From: Malurus cyaneus samueli
Taxonomy: Eukaryota > Chordata > Aves > Passeriformes > Maluridae
DNA length: 64,000 bases
NCBI GenBank assembly: GCA_009741485.1
Contig: CM019237.1
Span: 52,440,252 to 52,504,251 of the forward strand
Direction: 5' to 3'
Part shown: positions 1-11,400 of the stretch, in pieces
Layout: every line of letters begins with the position of its first letter
Numbering within the stretch: position 1 is the first letter of the stretch
Translations under genes and position numbers: made by a program
Notes under the pieces: model-generated
What the model was told of the DNA's origin: nothing
Databases searched by the model: none
Seen by the model: the letters and a program-made list of their open reading frames with translations, nothing else

Positions 1-1167
1 CCCTAATCAGACAGTGATGCCAGAATGTCTTTCAGCAAAATCACCAAGATGTTTGTAAGAGGATAAAAATTTGTTTTTTCTTTCCAAGCTCAGACCTTGG
101 AATTGAAGAGTTGTTTTGATTGAACCTTTCAAGAAAAAAAAAAGAAGGCAATTATAGAGGGGTAAAAAAGATAATGTCCTGGGTAGGACAACACAACCTG
201 AGTGAAAGCTTGCAATGCAATAGGTGTTGTGGTTATAAGTTTTCCTTCTTATGGAAAAAGAACTTTGTGTACCCCCTGTGCCTTCCATATGAGCACATTA
301 GAAATGTTGAGTTATATTCACATCGTTTTCCAGGAAGCAGAAAATATTGTTACCCTTTTCTTACAGTCAGAAAACATAAAGAGGCCTTGTTCAAGGTGAA
401 AGTGAGTCAGCAGAGAGCAGAGGATGAAACTAAGCTACTCTCATGGTGTGATAACTCAGACTAGTTGCTCTTGGGTTTTGCTCCCTTTCTGATAGTGTTC
501 ACCTGAGTAATCTTATCACCAAAGCAGAAACGCTTCTCACAGGTCTGTAGATGAAACACTGGTGAAGGACAAAAGGAAACCAACCTTCTCACTGGACAAC
601 CACCTTGGTTTATTGTCCATCAATTTACAATCCCCTACATAAATGTTAGGGGACAGTTACTGAAATTAGCTTTCACCCAGCAGGTACTTGATCTAAAAAA
701 CAACCTTTTAAAACAGATATATTGCTTACAGACCCATTTACGAGGCAAAGAGCCCAATTATTCCCTGCTTTAATTTTTAAATTTGAACTATAAGGAAGGG
801 GTAAAAGTCAGAACTGTCTATGCTGGGCTGATGGTGATGTTATTTAACAAAACCCCCAGATTCCACTCTGGAATCTGAGGAGGGACTCAGATCTGTTTCA
901 GCCAAGTGCCCATTGCTTCAAACAGACATTAGGCCCTTGCACCGACTGGGGTGCTCACCTCAAAGCTCTACAGCTGCATGGTCCAGAAGAAAACAGGCAA
1001 AAAGCCTGTGATTTACTGGGCTGTGGGGACTGAAGGAGAGTTCACAGACATGCTCTGAAATGTGCCTGAAGAGCAAACAAATAACTGCATTTCTCTGCCT
1101 GCAAACCAGTCCTGGTCTGATCAGTGAATGCATATGTTTGGCAGATAGTAAATGCATATATTAGATG
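1..1167. other. AT-rich noncoding stretch, nothing identified
   Basis: No coding exon, repeat family or RNA gene is recognisable here. The open frames are short and overlap on both strands, as expected by chance in AT-rich DNA. It is best read as intergenic or intronic bird DNA leading up to the first CR1 fragment. Confidence 0.5.
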
Positions 1168-1400
1168 GTCTTAAGCTGAAGGAGGATATTAGGAAGAAAT
1201 TCTTCCCTGTGAGGGTCCTGAGGCCCTGGCACAGGTTGCCCAGAGAAGCTGTGGCTGCCTCATCCCTGGCAGTGTCCAAGGCCAGGCTGGATGGGGCTCT
1301 GAGCAACCTGGGATAGTGGAAGGTGTCCCTGCCCATGGCAGGGGGGTGGAATGAGATGATCTTTAAGGTCTCTTCCCGCTCGAACCACTCCGTGGTTATA
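1168..1400 (+). mobile_element. CR1 LINE, 5'-truncated 3' end
   Basis: This is the last part of a CR1 non-LTR retrotransposon in sense orientation. It contains the usual order of 3' end blocks: the 'ggatattaggaagaaattcttcc' region, the 'tggcacaggttgcccagag' block, the 'caaggccaggctggatgggg' block, then 'atgatctttaaggtc' just before the tail. The tail is decayed and no clear ATTCTATG octamer remains. The fragment is about 230 bases, against more than 4 kb for a full element, so it is a dead 5'-truncated copy with no reverse transcriptase. Identification rests on recalled CR1 consensus features. Confidence 0.9.
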
Positions 1401-1937
1401 CAGATTTCTTACCTCATTCAAAAGAGGGGAAGCTTATTTTTGCAAGGATCTGTGTAGCTGCATCCCAATTGTTGCAATCTTTAATCCTGCCAAAGACTAT
1501 TGTGTTGATAAATATTCATTGGAAAAAATAAACTGAAAGTACCATTCTACCAACCCTAAGCTACTGAGGGTTCACAAAGTAGAAATGATCCTGTATTCAT
1601 ATAGAAAAAAAGAATAAAAGAAGGTGCTTTCTTGACTGCAGGTAAGACACATTGTAGTTGCGACTTTTATTCACAGGTTTGCATACACAAGGTGCTTGAA
1701 AAGTCAGGTGTATGGAATAAGCTTTATCTAAAATGCTTTAGCTGATAGATAAGAAGCTCAAAGGAGAGCTACTGCTGGAGCATCAGGCAAGAAAACTCAC
1801 AAAGGCTCTTCACAAGGCTGGGGAGCATAAAAGCAATAGCAAATTGTCTGGGAAGCGGCAGAACTTTTCCATTTTTTTCACTTCCATGTAATTATATGTC
1901 GTAATAGTCTTTCTGTGTAAAGGTCATGGAGTGTTTA

Positions 1938-1985
1938 TAATCATAATCATTATCATAATCATAATCATAATCATATAATCATAAA
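1938..1985. repeat. (TAATCA)n microsatellite at a CR1 tail
   Basis: About seven imperfect copies of a six-base TAATCA/ATCATA unit. The array sits exactly where the 3' tail of the adjoining minus-strand CR1 should be. It probably grew from the CR1 tail octamer, whose reverse complement is similar (TCATAGAA). The hexamer motif itself is seen directly, and its origin from the tail is inferred. Confidence 0.8.
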
Positions 1986-1986
1986 A

Positions 1987-2525
1987 CCAGGTAAACCCCC
2001 TGCTCTTTGAACCCCCACGAACAGGGACATCGTTGCCCAGATCAGGCTGCTCAAGCCCCAGCCAGCCTGACCTTGAATGTTTCCAGGAACAGAGCATCCA
2101 CCTTTCTGGGCAACCTCTTCCAGTGTTTCATCACCCTCGTTGTAAAGCAACTTCTTCCTTATATCTAATCTAAATCAACCCTCTTACAATTTAAAACCAA
2201 TTACTCCTTGTCCTATCACATCAAGCACTGATAAAATGTTTGTCCCCATCTTTCTCATAAACCCCTTTTAGGTGCTGGAGGGCTGCAGTGGTGTCTGCCT
2301 GAAGCCTTCTCTTCTCCAGGCTGAAAAACCCCAACTATCTGATCCTCTTCTCACAGGAGAGCTGCTCCATGACTCTGATTTGTGTCCCTCCTCTGGACTC
2401 ACTCCAACAGGTCCATGTCTTTCCTGTGCTGAGGACCCCAGAGCTGGATGCAGCACCCCAGGTGTAGAGGGGCAGAATCTCTTCCCTATGCTGTCCACAC
2501 TGCTTTTGATGCACCCCAGAATGTA
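1987..2525 (-). mobile_element. CR1 LINE, 5'-truncated, antisense
   Basis: A CR1 3' region of about 540 bases in antisense orientation. Read on the plus strand it carries the reverse complements of familiar CR1 blocks: 'gggcaacctcttccagtg', 'cttatatctaatctaaat', 'ttctcttctccaggctga', 'ctggactcactccaacag' and 'gaccccagagctggatgc'. It is more diverged than the plus-strand copies at 8.1 and 58.4 kb, so probably older. The short open frames on both strands here are remnants of the element, not genes. Confidence 0.92.
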
Positions 2526-3047
2526 GGAATTAAATCTCTTATGTGTCAGTTACTTATCTGTAAATTCTGGGTAATGGTCCTTCCCTATTTTAGTGTGTTA
2601 CTGGGAAGATAAACACATTAGAAGTACTTAAATATTGCGGTGTAAAGTGCCCTGCAAGCAACAAAGATAGAAAGGAGCCACAGTTTTTAATGCCTTCCAG
2701 GAGTCCTGAGCATGGAGAGAGTGCAGAGGCTGGAATCAAGGAAGAAGGAAATGGGATGTAACAGACCTGCCCATCCTCATGGCACACTTTGCTGTAGGGG
2801 AATACGGGTGCTTAGTTTGAAAGATGACAGAAAAAGCTTGGAAAAGATGACAGTGCCTTTTACAAAGTAAAAGATGACCATGTCTATTCTGGGACCAAGA
2901 AGAAGTCCTCCAAAAAGCACGGGCAGAAACCAAATGCTTTACCCTGTGAAAGAGGAGGGTTTTCTGGGTTTATCCCACACCTCTGCCTGGAGCAGAGCAC
3001 CCTAGGGTCACAGTAATTCTTTTGGCGCTGTACCCTGTGAGCAGGAG

Positions 3048-3084
3048 TTAGAAAAAGGGGTTAGAAAAAGGGATTAGAAAAAGG
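3048..3084. repeat. 13-base tandem repeat, about 3 copies
   Basis: Three nearly identical copies of TTAGAAAAAGGGG/A in a row, with the last slightly shortened. It is a simple local tandem duplication and no function is suggested. Confidence 0.9.
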
Positions 3085-6000
3085 CATTTTGGTTTCCACT
3101 GGACAAATTGCTTTACTTTTCTCTGTCTTTCTTTCCCTGTTCTCAGCAATGTCCTGGAGGGCTGCAGTCCCCAGGGAAGAGAGATGTCATAGCTTGACAT
3201 CACTGGGTGTTTTGGTTTTAATTCCCTGAAGAACTGAAAGTGCCATTGGTGTCTGTTGACTGAAAAGGGACCTACCTAAAATTGTAAGGCTCAGATCTCC
3301 AGGACCGCTCAGCAACTCTGCCCGAAATTTTTACAGATTATAATGAAATACTTTTGATGGATTTCATGAAGGATTTGCACTGGTCCTACAATCAACGTGG
3401 TTTACATCCATTCTTTCCATAATTTTCCTCCTGAGAAGGGAAGTAGGAAGGATAACAGGCAGAATGTCCCCTGGTCAACAGCAGCATGAAAAGCCAGGAA
3501 AGCCCAGAGTATTCCCAAGAGAGCCTTGCACTGCACAAAGGAGGATGCAAAGATCCAGCCCAAAAAGGGCTGCCCTGACATACCCCCACTTACTTCCCCC
3601 TGACTAGAACTTTGTATGTTTGTATTTGATATTCTAATTACTGTACAAATAGAGATTATCTTTTAACCCATGCAGCTCAGAGGGATGATTGTTTCTGAAT
3701 TGTTGTTCTTGTAGTCACTTACAAGAAGTCCCATTTGTGAGAGACAGTGTGAACCATGGATAAGATCCTCCTTCTGGAATGATCCTACAGAATCCACTGG
3801 ACAGAGGTTGAATTTGTACCTTATGCCACTTCGAAAAAAAAAAAAAATCTCTTCCTATACAGCCCATTTCCTAAAAAAAGAGAGGACAGAAATAAATGTT
3901 TAAACACACCAGCTGATATCACCACTGAAAAAAACAAACAGAAGAAAATGAGCGTATTCAGCTGACTTAAATGCCACCAAGCATCATCTTTGTCTCCTGT
4001 TTCCTGCTGTCTGACTCAAGACACTCACTCTGCACTTCCCTTGGGCTTTCTGAATTGCTCTTCAGAGGCACTAAACCCACTCCAGGCACAGACATTTAGG
4101 TGGAATTTAGTCTGGCTGGAAATGGCCCAAAGCAATTTGAAAACAAGTTAGAAGACAGAGCCACAGGAAAAGAAATGTTCTCCTTGTTCATTGATATTCT
4201 CCACCCCTTAAAGACCTGATGTGGACTAATTGAAGGCCTCAGATTTCATGGGACAATTTTCCTGTAGTTTTCAAAATTAGTTTTTCTTGCTCTGGTATTT
4301 TTCATTTTGGGATCAGATCTTGGCAAACAGAGAAATAACTTTTATAAAAACCACAGTATATTTTCACTTTAGTAATAGCTGAAACTTTTCAGAAGGATTT
4401 ACATCTGTGGAGCTCTCAATAGCTCCCCAAGAAAGGATCCTCACTCCCTTTCCATGCAATGAAGCAGGATTTATAAATCCAACAGTATTTCAAATATGTC
4501 TTCTGGTGGAAGAAGAAATATTTCTGCCAGTCCATCCGGTGAAACTCAGCCAGGCAGCTGCTGTCAACTACCTGACTAAAACAACATGCCAAACTAAAAA
4601 CACCATGGGACAGGAGGAAATTGAGCTGTGGGCATGTGCTCCTTCTGGGCACCATTAAACACTGACAGGAAAGAGCACCCTGGCACAGTGCATGGCTGGA
4701 ATATGATTAAACTGCCTCAATAGCAAACCTATGCTGCCTGAGCTGGTCTGCCCCAGACTCTTGCTGGACACTGCATCAGCAATGCCATCAGCAGCACCCT
4801 GCTGTCTGAGGGGAGTATTCCAGCTCTACAGCAATGTGAGTACATTGAAAAGAACAGTAATGCTTTAGGAGATGGCTTTGTGTAGAAAACGGTCCAGCTG
4901 TAGATCCTGTTATGCTGCTCTGCTCTTGGTGGGAACTGTGGTCTTCTATCCCACAGTGAATGCACACAAAAGAGACAACAAAATGAGCTGTGTCCTACTC
5001 CACAATGCTGTAAAAGGAGGGAAGAAACTCCATCCTAAAAAACCTCTGTGGCTGGAGAAAGACCAAGGTCTCAGTGGTTTACCAGAGGAAAACACGGTGC
5101 CAGAGGGACTCAGCTGTGTTTAGGAGACACTTGCTAGACAAAAAAGCTCTGGGTTCTGCAAAGCAGCTGGGTGAGGCAGCAGCCAGCTCCTTCCTGTCCC
5201 TCCCAAGTGTCCATCTGCTGGAGAAAATATCCAAGAAAAGTGTCCATTAGCTCTGTTCCACTGCAGTATTCCTTCATTGGATGAAGCTAGAAGCTGAAAG
5301 GTTCTCACCCACTCTGGTACTAGTGATGGGAACTGGACATGAAAGATCCCACAGCAGCTTCACCTGGAAGAGGAACATTAAATCCCAGCTAGTGATGGCA
5401 TTGCTTACACCATCCCTTGTCATCACTGTTCAGCTTTAAAAGCACTCAGCAGTCTTCATTTTCTGCATTTATACTCTCCAGACTATTGATTTTCTGCTGT
5501 TTCCCACACTAAAGAGAAGGGCTTCCCAGCAGCTGCCAACTCCTACTGTTGAGAGGTGTCACACCGATACATTAATTAATGGGGGAGTGCTTTGAGACTG
5601 GCAAGCAAAATATCTAACCAGAGTTTAGAACACTTCTCCAATTGCTGTGCCTCAAGTTTTAGCTCCAGGTAGCTTATTGCCAGATGTATTTCCTTGGTTT
5701 CTCTGTGGCTGTAGTAAGGACTAACGCCAAACAATCTTTACAAACAGAAACCCTGCATGAGTTAGGCCAGGGCAAAGCAGCACATTGTGGCATTCTGGCT
5801 CACTTCACTGGTGTGTTTTCTGCCCCTTCTCATCCCATCCCTACACCTGAGCCTGTTGGTAGAAGGGCTTGGACTGACAGAGCTCCAGATTTCCCCCAGT
5901 ACGCTCTGAGGTCCTTGACCTGCTGAGTGAAACATGGCCTTGGCAGACTACAGTTTTAATGGCTATGTCCAGGATTTTAACCCCTGCTGCTGTAACTCAC

Positions 6001-7648
6001 CATACATTTTTATTTGATCTATAATCCTAATAAAAGCCACCTCTATAAAGCTAAGTTGTGCAGGAGTGGCTGCTCTTTTACTGGGAAGTGAAAAAACAAC
6101 AACCCACACAAATTACAAAAGGCTCTAAGCCATCAGTTGTGCCCTCCAGCATTTATTATCTGATTTGATGTGTTAATGGCTGGTTATTCTAATTAGCTGT
6201 TCTGTGGATTGACACAAGCTGTTTTCCTGCACTTAGGCTGTGCAGCCTAGTGTGTAAAGGCAATTAGCACGGGGCCTGTGGATTAACTGGGGAATCAGAT
6301 GTCAGCTGTGTTCCCATTCCCCAGCAGTGGCATAAGGAGATGCTGCTTCTGCAGTTCACAGCTTCAGGAGCCCCTGGCTGAGGTGAAGGCACTGATGTAC
6401 AAACAGGGAGGAATGTGCTGCCCTTCTGAACCTGCACCAGGGAACGACAAGGCAAACAAGGCAGAACTCAAGCAGAACCACAGAGATTGAGATAGTTGTT
6501 AAACAAGAATGTGCCAAGGGGGAAGGAGGGCTCTGCAAACACGCTGCTGTGCAGGAAAGCACTGGTGTTTAAGCAGTTTTACCTGGCTGCTCCATTTGCT
6601 GTGACTGATCCCTCCCTTGTGTTAAATAAAAACTGTCCACTGTGTTAAGGAAACCTGTGCAAAGCTCTGTACAAGAGCCAATAACATATCAGATGAGAGG
6701 GGAAACTGTGGAAAGCTACACCAGCACTTACAACAGAGAAATTCTTGTCTCATGAGGCCTGACATTTCAGCACACAGACGTTCTCTTGTTGTGTGTGAGG
6801 TAATGCTGTCCTCAAGGGAAAATCACTTGAAGTGATATGACTGAAAGAAATACAGCACTTCACCTTATTCTGAAACCATCTGAAACCATCTGAGAACAGA
6901 AAGCCTTTTGTTTTGTCCTTTTGTCATTAGAAGCTGGAAACCAGAGCACGAGACACACCTACATCTGATGCTGAAAAGAAATCGTCTCCACAGTGGGAAC
7001 AAAGAGCTGACAGACTTCAGCTCTCAGGCACAAAATCCTTGTCCAGGCTGCATGAAACCTTTCTGTTGGCAAAAAGTATTATGAAAGGTGGCACCAGATC
7101 CCAGAAGGACCTGGAAACAGATCTTGCTGCCCAGCGTGGTAGGATTGCACAAGTGGTGCTGGTGGGTGAAGCCAGGCCAGCAGTAAGAGCCCACCAGCAT
7201 AGCACGCTCAAGGCTCAAGTAAAGAAAGGTAAAAATAGCAGATACAAAGAGCAAAATGTCAATTTTCAGGTTAGAGGGGGAAAAACATGAGGAAAAGCAT
7301 AAATAATGTGTTAGAAAAGCTGAACCTCAGTTTGGGATTTTAAAAAGTCTTTTTGAGTACAGGACTGAAAAAGAAGAGGTATTCAGGCTCATCTAATCCC
7401 TTTGAAAAGCCTAATTCGACCCAGCCTAAGTTTGTGTCCAAACTGACCGTAGAAAGCCAAACCAGCCAAGGAAGCCATAGGGGCTCTCTGTGCTCAGTGA
7501 CACAGGCAAAGGAGAATGTCACTGCTGTTGTACATCTGCAATAGCATCTGCTGGGTCACTGGAGAGGCTGTGCAGCTCAGCATGGAGCTGCAGACACAGC
7601 CTGGCAAGGAGAAAGCAAGCTCCTCACCCACACCCTGGCATCCCCACT

Positions 7649-7714
7649 GCCCCATTCCTGGTGGGAACATGCCCCATTCCTGGTGGGAACAGGCCCCATT
7701 CCTGGTGGGAACAG
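7649..7714. repeat. 22-base minisatellite, 3 copies
   Basis: Three consecutive 22-base units beginning GCCCCATTCCTGGTGGGAAC, differing only in the last two bases (AT or AG). The open frames that cross it repeat a short peptide for this reason alone. Copy number may vary between individuals. Confidence 0.95.
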
Positions 7715-8099
7715 GCCACCGTTCTATGGACCCCGCTCTGGGTCATCTCACCCAGTGATGTTGTTCTTACCAATTCACAGTGCAGACCCTTATCTGCTAA
7801 AATTGTATCTCTAACTACATTCTGGTCCTAAAATTAGCTCTAGAGCATATTATTAGAGTAGTCATGGCATGGATGTGATATCCATGCTTTGAACTTGCAT
7901 GAGGCTAAATCCAGGCTAAATGACTGATGCCCATGGATTATGGCAGCCACTTAATGTCTGTTACAAACCCCCTGAACAAACTGTCACTACATGGACCTGA
8001 CAGGTTCTTGTGTTCTCCTGATATACCCACCAACTCACCAAAAATATCACCAGGTCCTTTAGAGGAAACACCTAAAGACAAAATGCTCTGTACTCTGAG

Positions 8100-8499
8100 A
8101 AGTGAGGAAAGACTGAGAGAATTGGGATTGTTCGCTTTGGGTTGACCTCATTGTGGCCTTGCAGTGCCTGAAGGGAGCCCACAGGAAAGATGGGGAGAGA
8201 CTCTTGACAAGGGACTGGAGTGACAGGATGAGGGGGAATGGCTTCACACTGACAGAGAGAAAGCTTGGATTGGATATGAGGAAGAAATTGTTCCCTGTGA
8301 GGGTGGTGAGGTCCTGGCACAGGTTTCCCCAAGAAGCTGTTGCTGCCCCATCCCTGGCAGTGCCCAAGGCCAGGTTGGATGGGGCTCTGAGCAACCTGGA
8401 ATAGTGGAAAGTCTCCCTGCTCTGGGAAGGGAGTTGGAATGAGATAATCTTTAAGGTCCCTTCCAACCCACGTCATTCTGAGATCCTATGATTCTATGA
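8100..8499 (+). mobile_element. CR1 LINE, 5'-truncated, with tail
   Basis: A CR1 3' end of about 400 bases in sense orientation. It starts in the 'gaaagactgagagaattgg' block and runs through 'cattgtggccttgcagtgcc', 'gagagactcttgacaaggg', the 'aggaagaaattgttccctg' block and 'gatggggctctgagcaacc'. It ends at a recognisable tail containing ATCCTATGATTCTATGA. The antisense frames of 134-135 codons lying over it are CR1 shadows. The preserved tail indicates a fairly young insertion. Confidence 0.95.
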
Positions 8500-11400
8500 A
8501 GTAGATTACTTATCTATAAAAAGTTCTGATCAGCAGGAGCATCTATTAGTGTGTCCTCCAAAGGGACTCTTCATACCATGCCCAGGCCAAAGGATGCTGA
8601 AGGTTTGAGCTGTAATGATGGTTTGGAAGGTGTGTGCAGTGGATCAGCTGCTGCTTGTGAACTTGGTTTGGCTATATGTGTAACCAGTGTGGGTCCATAA
8701 TGTGGGTCCATAATGTGGATCCATAATGTGGGTCCATCCTGGCAACAGCTGGTTACACATTCATTTGGAATAGATCACTCTGAAAAAGCACCGTGCAAGC
8801 AGAAGCCAGGAGAAGGAAGTTGTGGAATGAATTTGGCTTTTCTGCTGCAGCTGTTCTACAACGTTTCCTCATTAGCTGCAGGAAATTCAGAGAGAAACCA
8901 TGTGACAGTGCACTGGAGATGCTGACACTGATGAGGAGGAGCGAATTGTCTTCCACCTGGGACAGAATCAGCATCAGATGTTGAAGCAGGGGTTGACTGT
9001 CACCATTAGGGGAAATGCTGAACAACACAGGTGCAATGCCACGGCTCCAGGGTAACCACTTGTCCCGTGGGATGGATACCAAGGGAGCACACACTTGTGG
9101 TCTGCAGAGTCATCTCTTACATTCACATTGTTATAAACATGGAAAAGCAGCCCCAGCCTTTTGAAGAATAACCACAACAGCTATAATAGGAGAAAAAAGC
9201 CATCTTGTCTGTTCATTCCCATGAAACCGCCTGCAGGCAGACATGGAGCTCAGTGATGGGCCCTCAGAGATTGTCACATTGGTAACTGAAAGATGTCATC
9301 CACAAGCCGCTGTGACAGCGTTTTAGGCAAGCCAGGTGGTAAACTGATGGCTTGTAGTGACACAGACCCAGTTCAGCTTCAAAACATCCCTAGTGGGGGC
9401 AAGAGGAGAGTGAGCCACATGCTGCTGTCAGCTGTGCCACCACGTGTGACAGCTGGAGACCCCAGACTTTGCCAAGCTGTCAGCCATATGGCAAATGAGG
9501 TGGAGAGCCATTAATCTGCATTCCCACAACAAACCTCTCTGGATAATGCAAGCATGGGGCCATGTCAGCACTCACAAGGCTTTGCCACACTTCTCTATAG
9601 CAAAAGCAAAAGCTGCACAGACATCCCACGTGCACCCGAGTTCAGGTAAGGAAATAGTTCACGGTGCCATTGACCCAATCACACAGGTGACTCACCCAGC
9701 AGGATGCACTTGGCATGGCAAGGTCCTGCCAGCTTGGCTTGTCTGAGCTGCCTTGCCAGAGCTGGATACAGCCCAGGGCTCTTGCCTTCTGCACAAAGTA
9801 TTTTCTCTGAAGTCTTAGGAGTGTTATCAGCGATAAAAACAGGGCTAAACTTCAAGGGATTTAGTTCTGGAGTTAAAGGAGGATTTGAATTTGGCACTGA
9901 AGCTTATGAAAGGGAAGCACCTTCCACCCATGGTTGCAGGAAGCTGATGTGATTGCCATCCTTGATTTTTGTTTTCAAGAGTTAACAAAACCAGCAAACC
10001 CTGATCTTCCCTCAGGGCTGAGCTACAGAAACTGGCTGGGATGCAGCACTTCAAATTCCAGACAGACACTGCAATAAAATGTGGAAATTGGATGCAAATT
10101 ATTTACTACATTTGTGATACCACATTATTTACTGGTACTGCAGTTTGGTAATCAAAGCAATAATTTTCAAATTACCTTTGTTCAGTATTCACATTTATGG
10201 GTACTGAAATGCTTCTTAATCTTCTGAAGCAGAGAATTCTTAAGCAAAGAGGATTTCTAACACTTGTCCCATGCTCCTAAATTGAAACAACTTGCAAATT
10301 ATTATGAAGTGAACTGAAGACTGACCTTCAAGGGCACACATGGCAGTGAAACATGACTTCTTTACAGACAACAGAAGAAATTCAACTAATGATTTGTTGC
10401 AGACCACACAAGAAATCTTGCATAAAAACTGTCTTAAATTCACAGCTCTCAAAATAAACAAAAAGCCACTAAAGCAACTTTATTCTCCTACAGTGACTGG
10501 CTGTGTGTTTCTGAAGAGCACACAAAGTCCCTGAACCCAGTAGAATTGAGATGATAATCTCTATCTGATAAATTGCACCCTGGGACACCTGTTCGGTATT
10601 GACTTGCTTAGGTGTAATTGTTGGCTGGGACACATGGTAAACCAGGACATCAGATACGTACTGGGAGGAAGTGGAAGATCAGAAATAGGATCTGGGAGCG
10701 GTATCTTGCCATACTACATATCCAGGCAGGCAGGACTGTAAAGCTGACTATGAACAGGAAACTTTCCCCTCCCTTGAAATCAATTATCCTTTAACAAATT
10801 AACCAGAACGACAGGACAAGAGAGGTCTGAGTACTTCAGGATAAACTCAGCAAGGCAAGACGTGCTGAGTCTTACAGCCTCTAAGAGCTGCTCAGGGAGA
10901 TCAGTCCCAGAAGCTATCCTCCATCAAAATGATCTGACTCAATATGAGGAGACACTCAAACATAATTACTACATGATGGTCATCTTCCACATGTGCTTTC
11001 CTGATGTCTGCACCCGTGAATAAAGGCAGACATGGATTACTTAACTGATGATGCAAATGGTGTGTATTTTTGTACCACCGCCATCTATAAACAAAAACAC
11101 ATTTATGTGCTTATTATGAATAATGCAAGAAAAAATAAAAAAGCAAACCCAAAGCAATGAATCACTTCCCTGAAAGCAATTGGCTTCATCACATGCATGG
11201 TCATGCTGAGTGATGCTGTTGTGAGTACGCTGACATATCTTCAGCTTGGTTTTCTCACTGACTAGAAGAGAAATGTCTGTGAAATACTCATCCACATCAG
11301 CAATTTAATGTGTTGTCTCATTCTCATGCTTTTGCTAGTTAAGGATGTTGTGCGTGATAGGCCAGGGCAGCATGTAGCAATGAGATATGAACTGTGCTCT

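Larger units (their letters stand above)
2526..8099. other. Noncoding stretch with small tandem repeats
   Basis: No gene is supported. The interval holds a 13-base tandem repeat (3,048-3,084), a 14-base A run near 3,834, a short duplicated 'ctgaaaccat' phrase near 6,871-6,892 and a 22-base minisatellite (7,649-7,714). An ATTA-rich block at about 6,120-6,270 resembles conserved noncoding DNA. Open frames of up to 113 codons occur but lack recognisable domains, and many overlap each other. Confidence 0.5.

Noticed and set aside
8059..8476. Two overlapping minus-strand frames of 134-135 codons
   Set aside because: They lie antisense over a CR1 3' end, and similar peptides recur over the other CR1 copies (35.8, 42.9, 58.7 and 63.7 kb).
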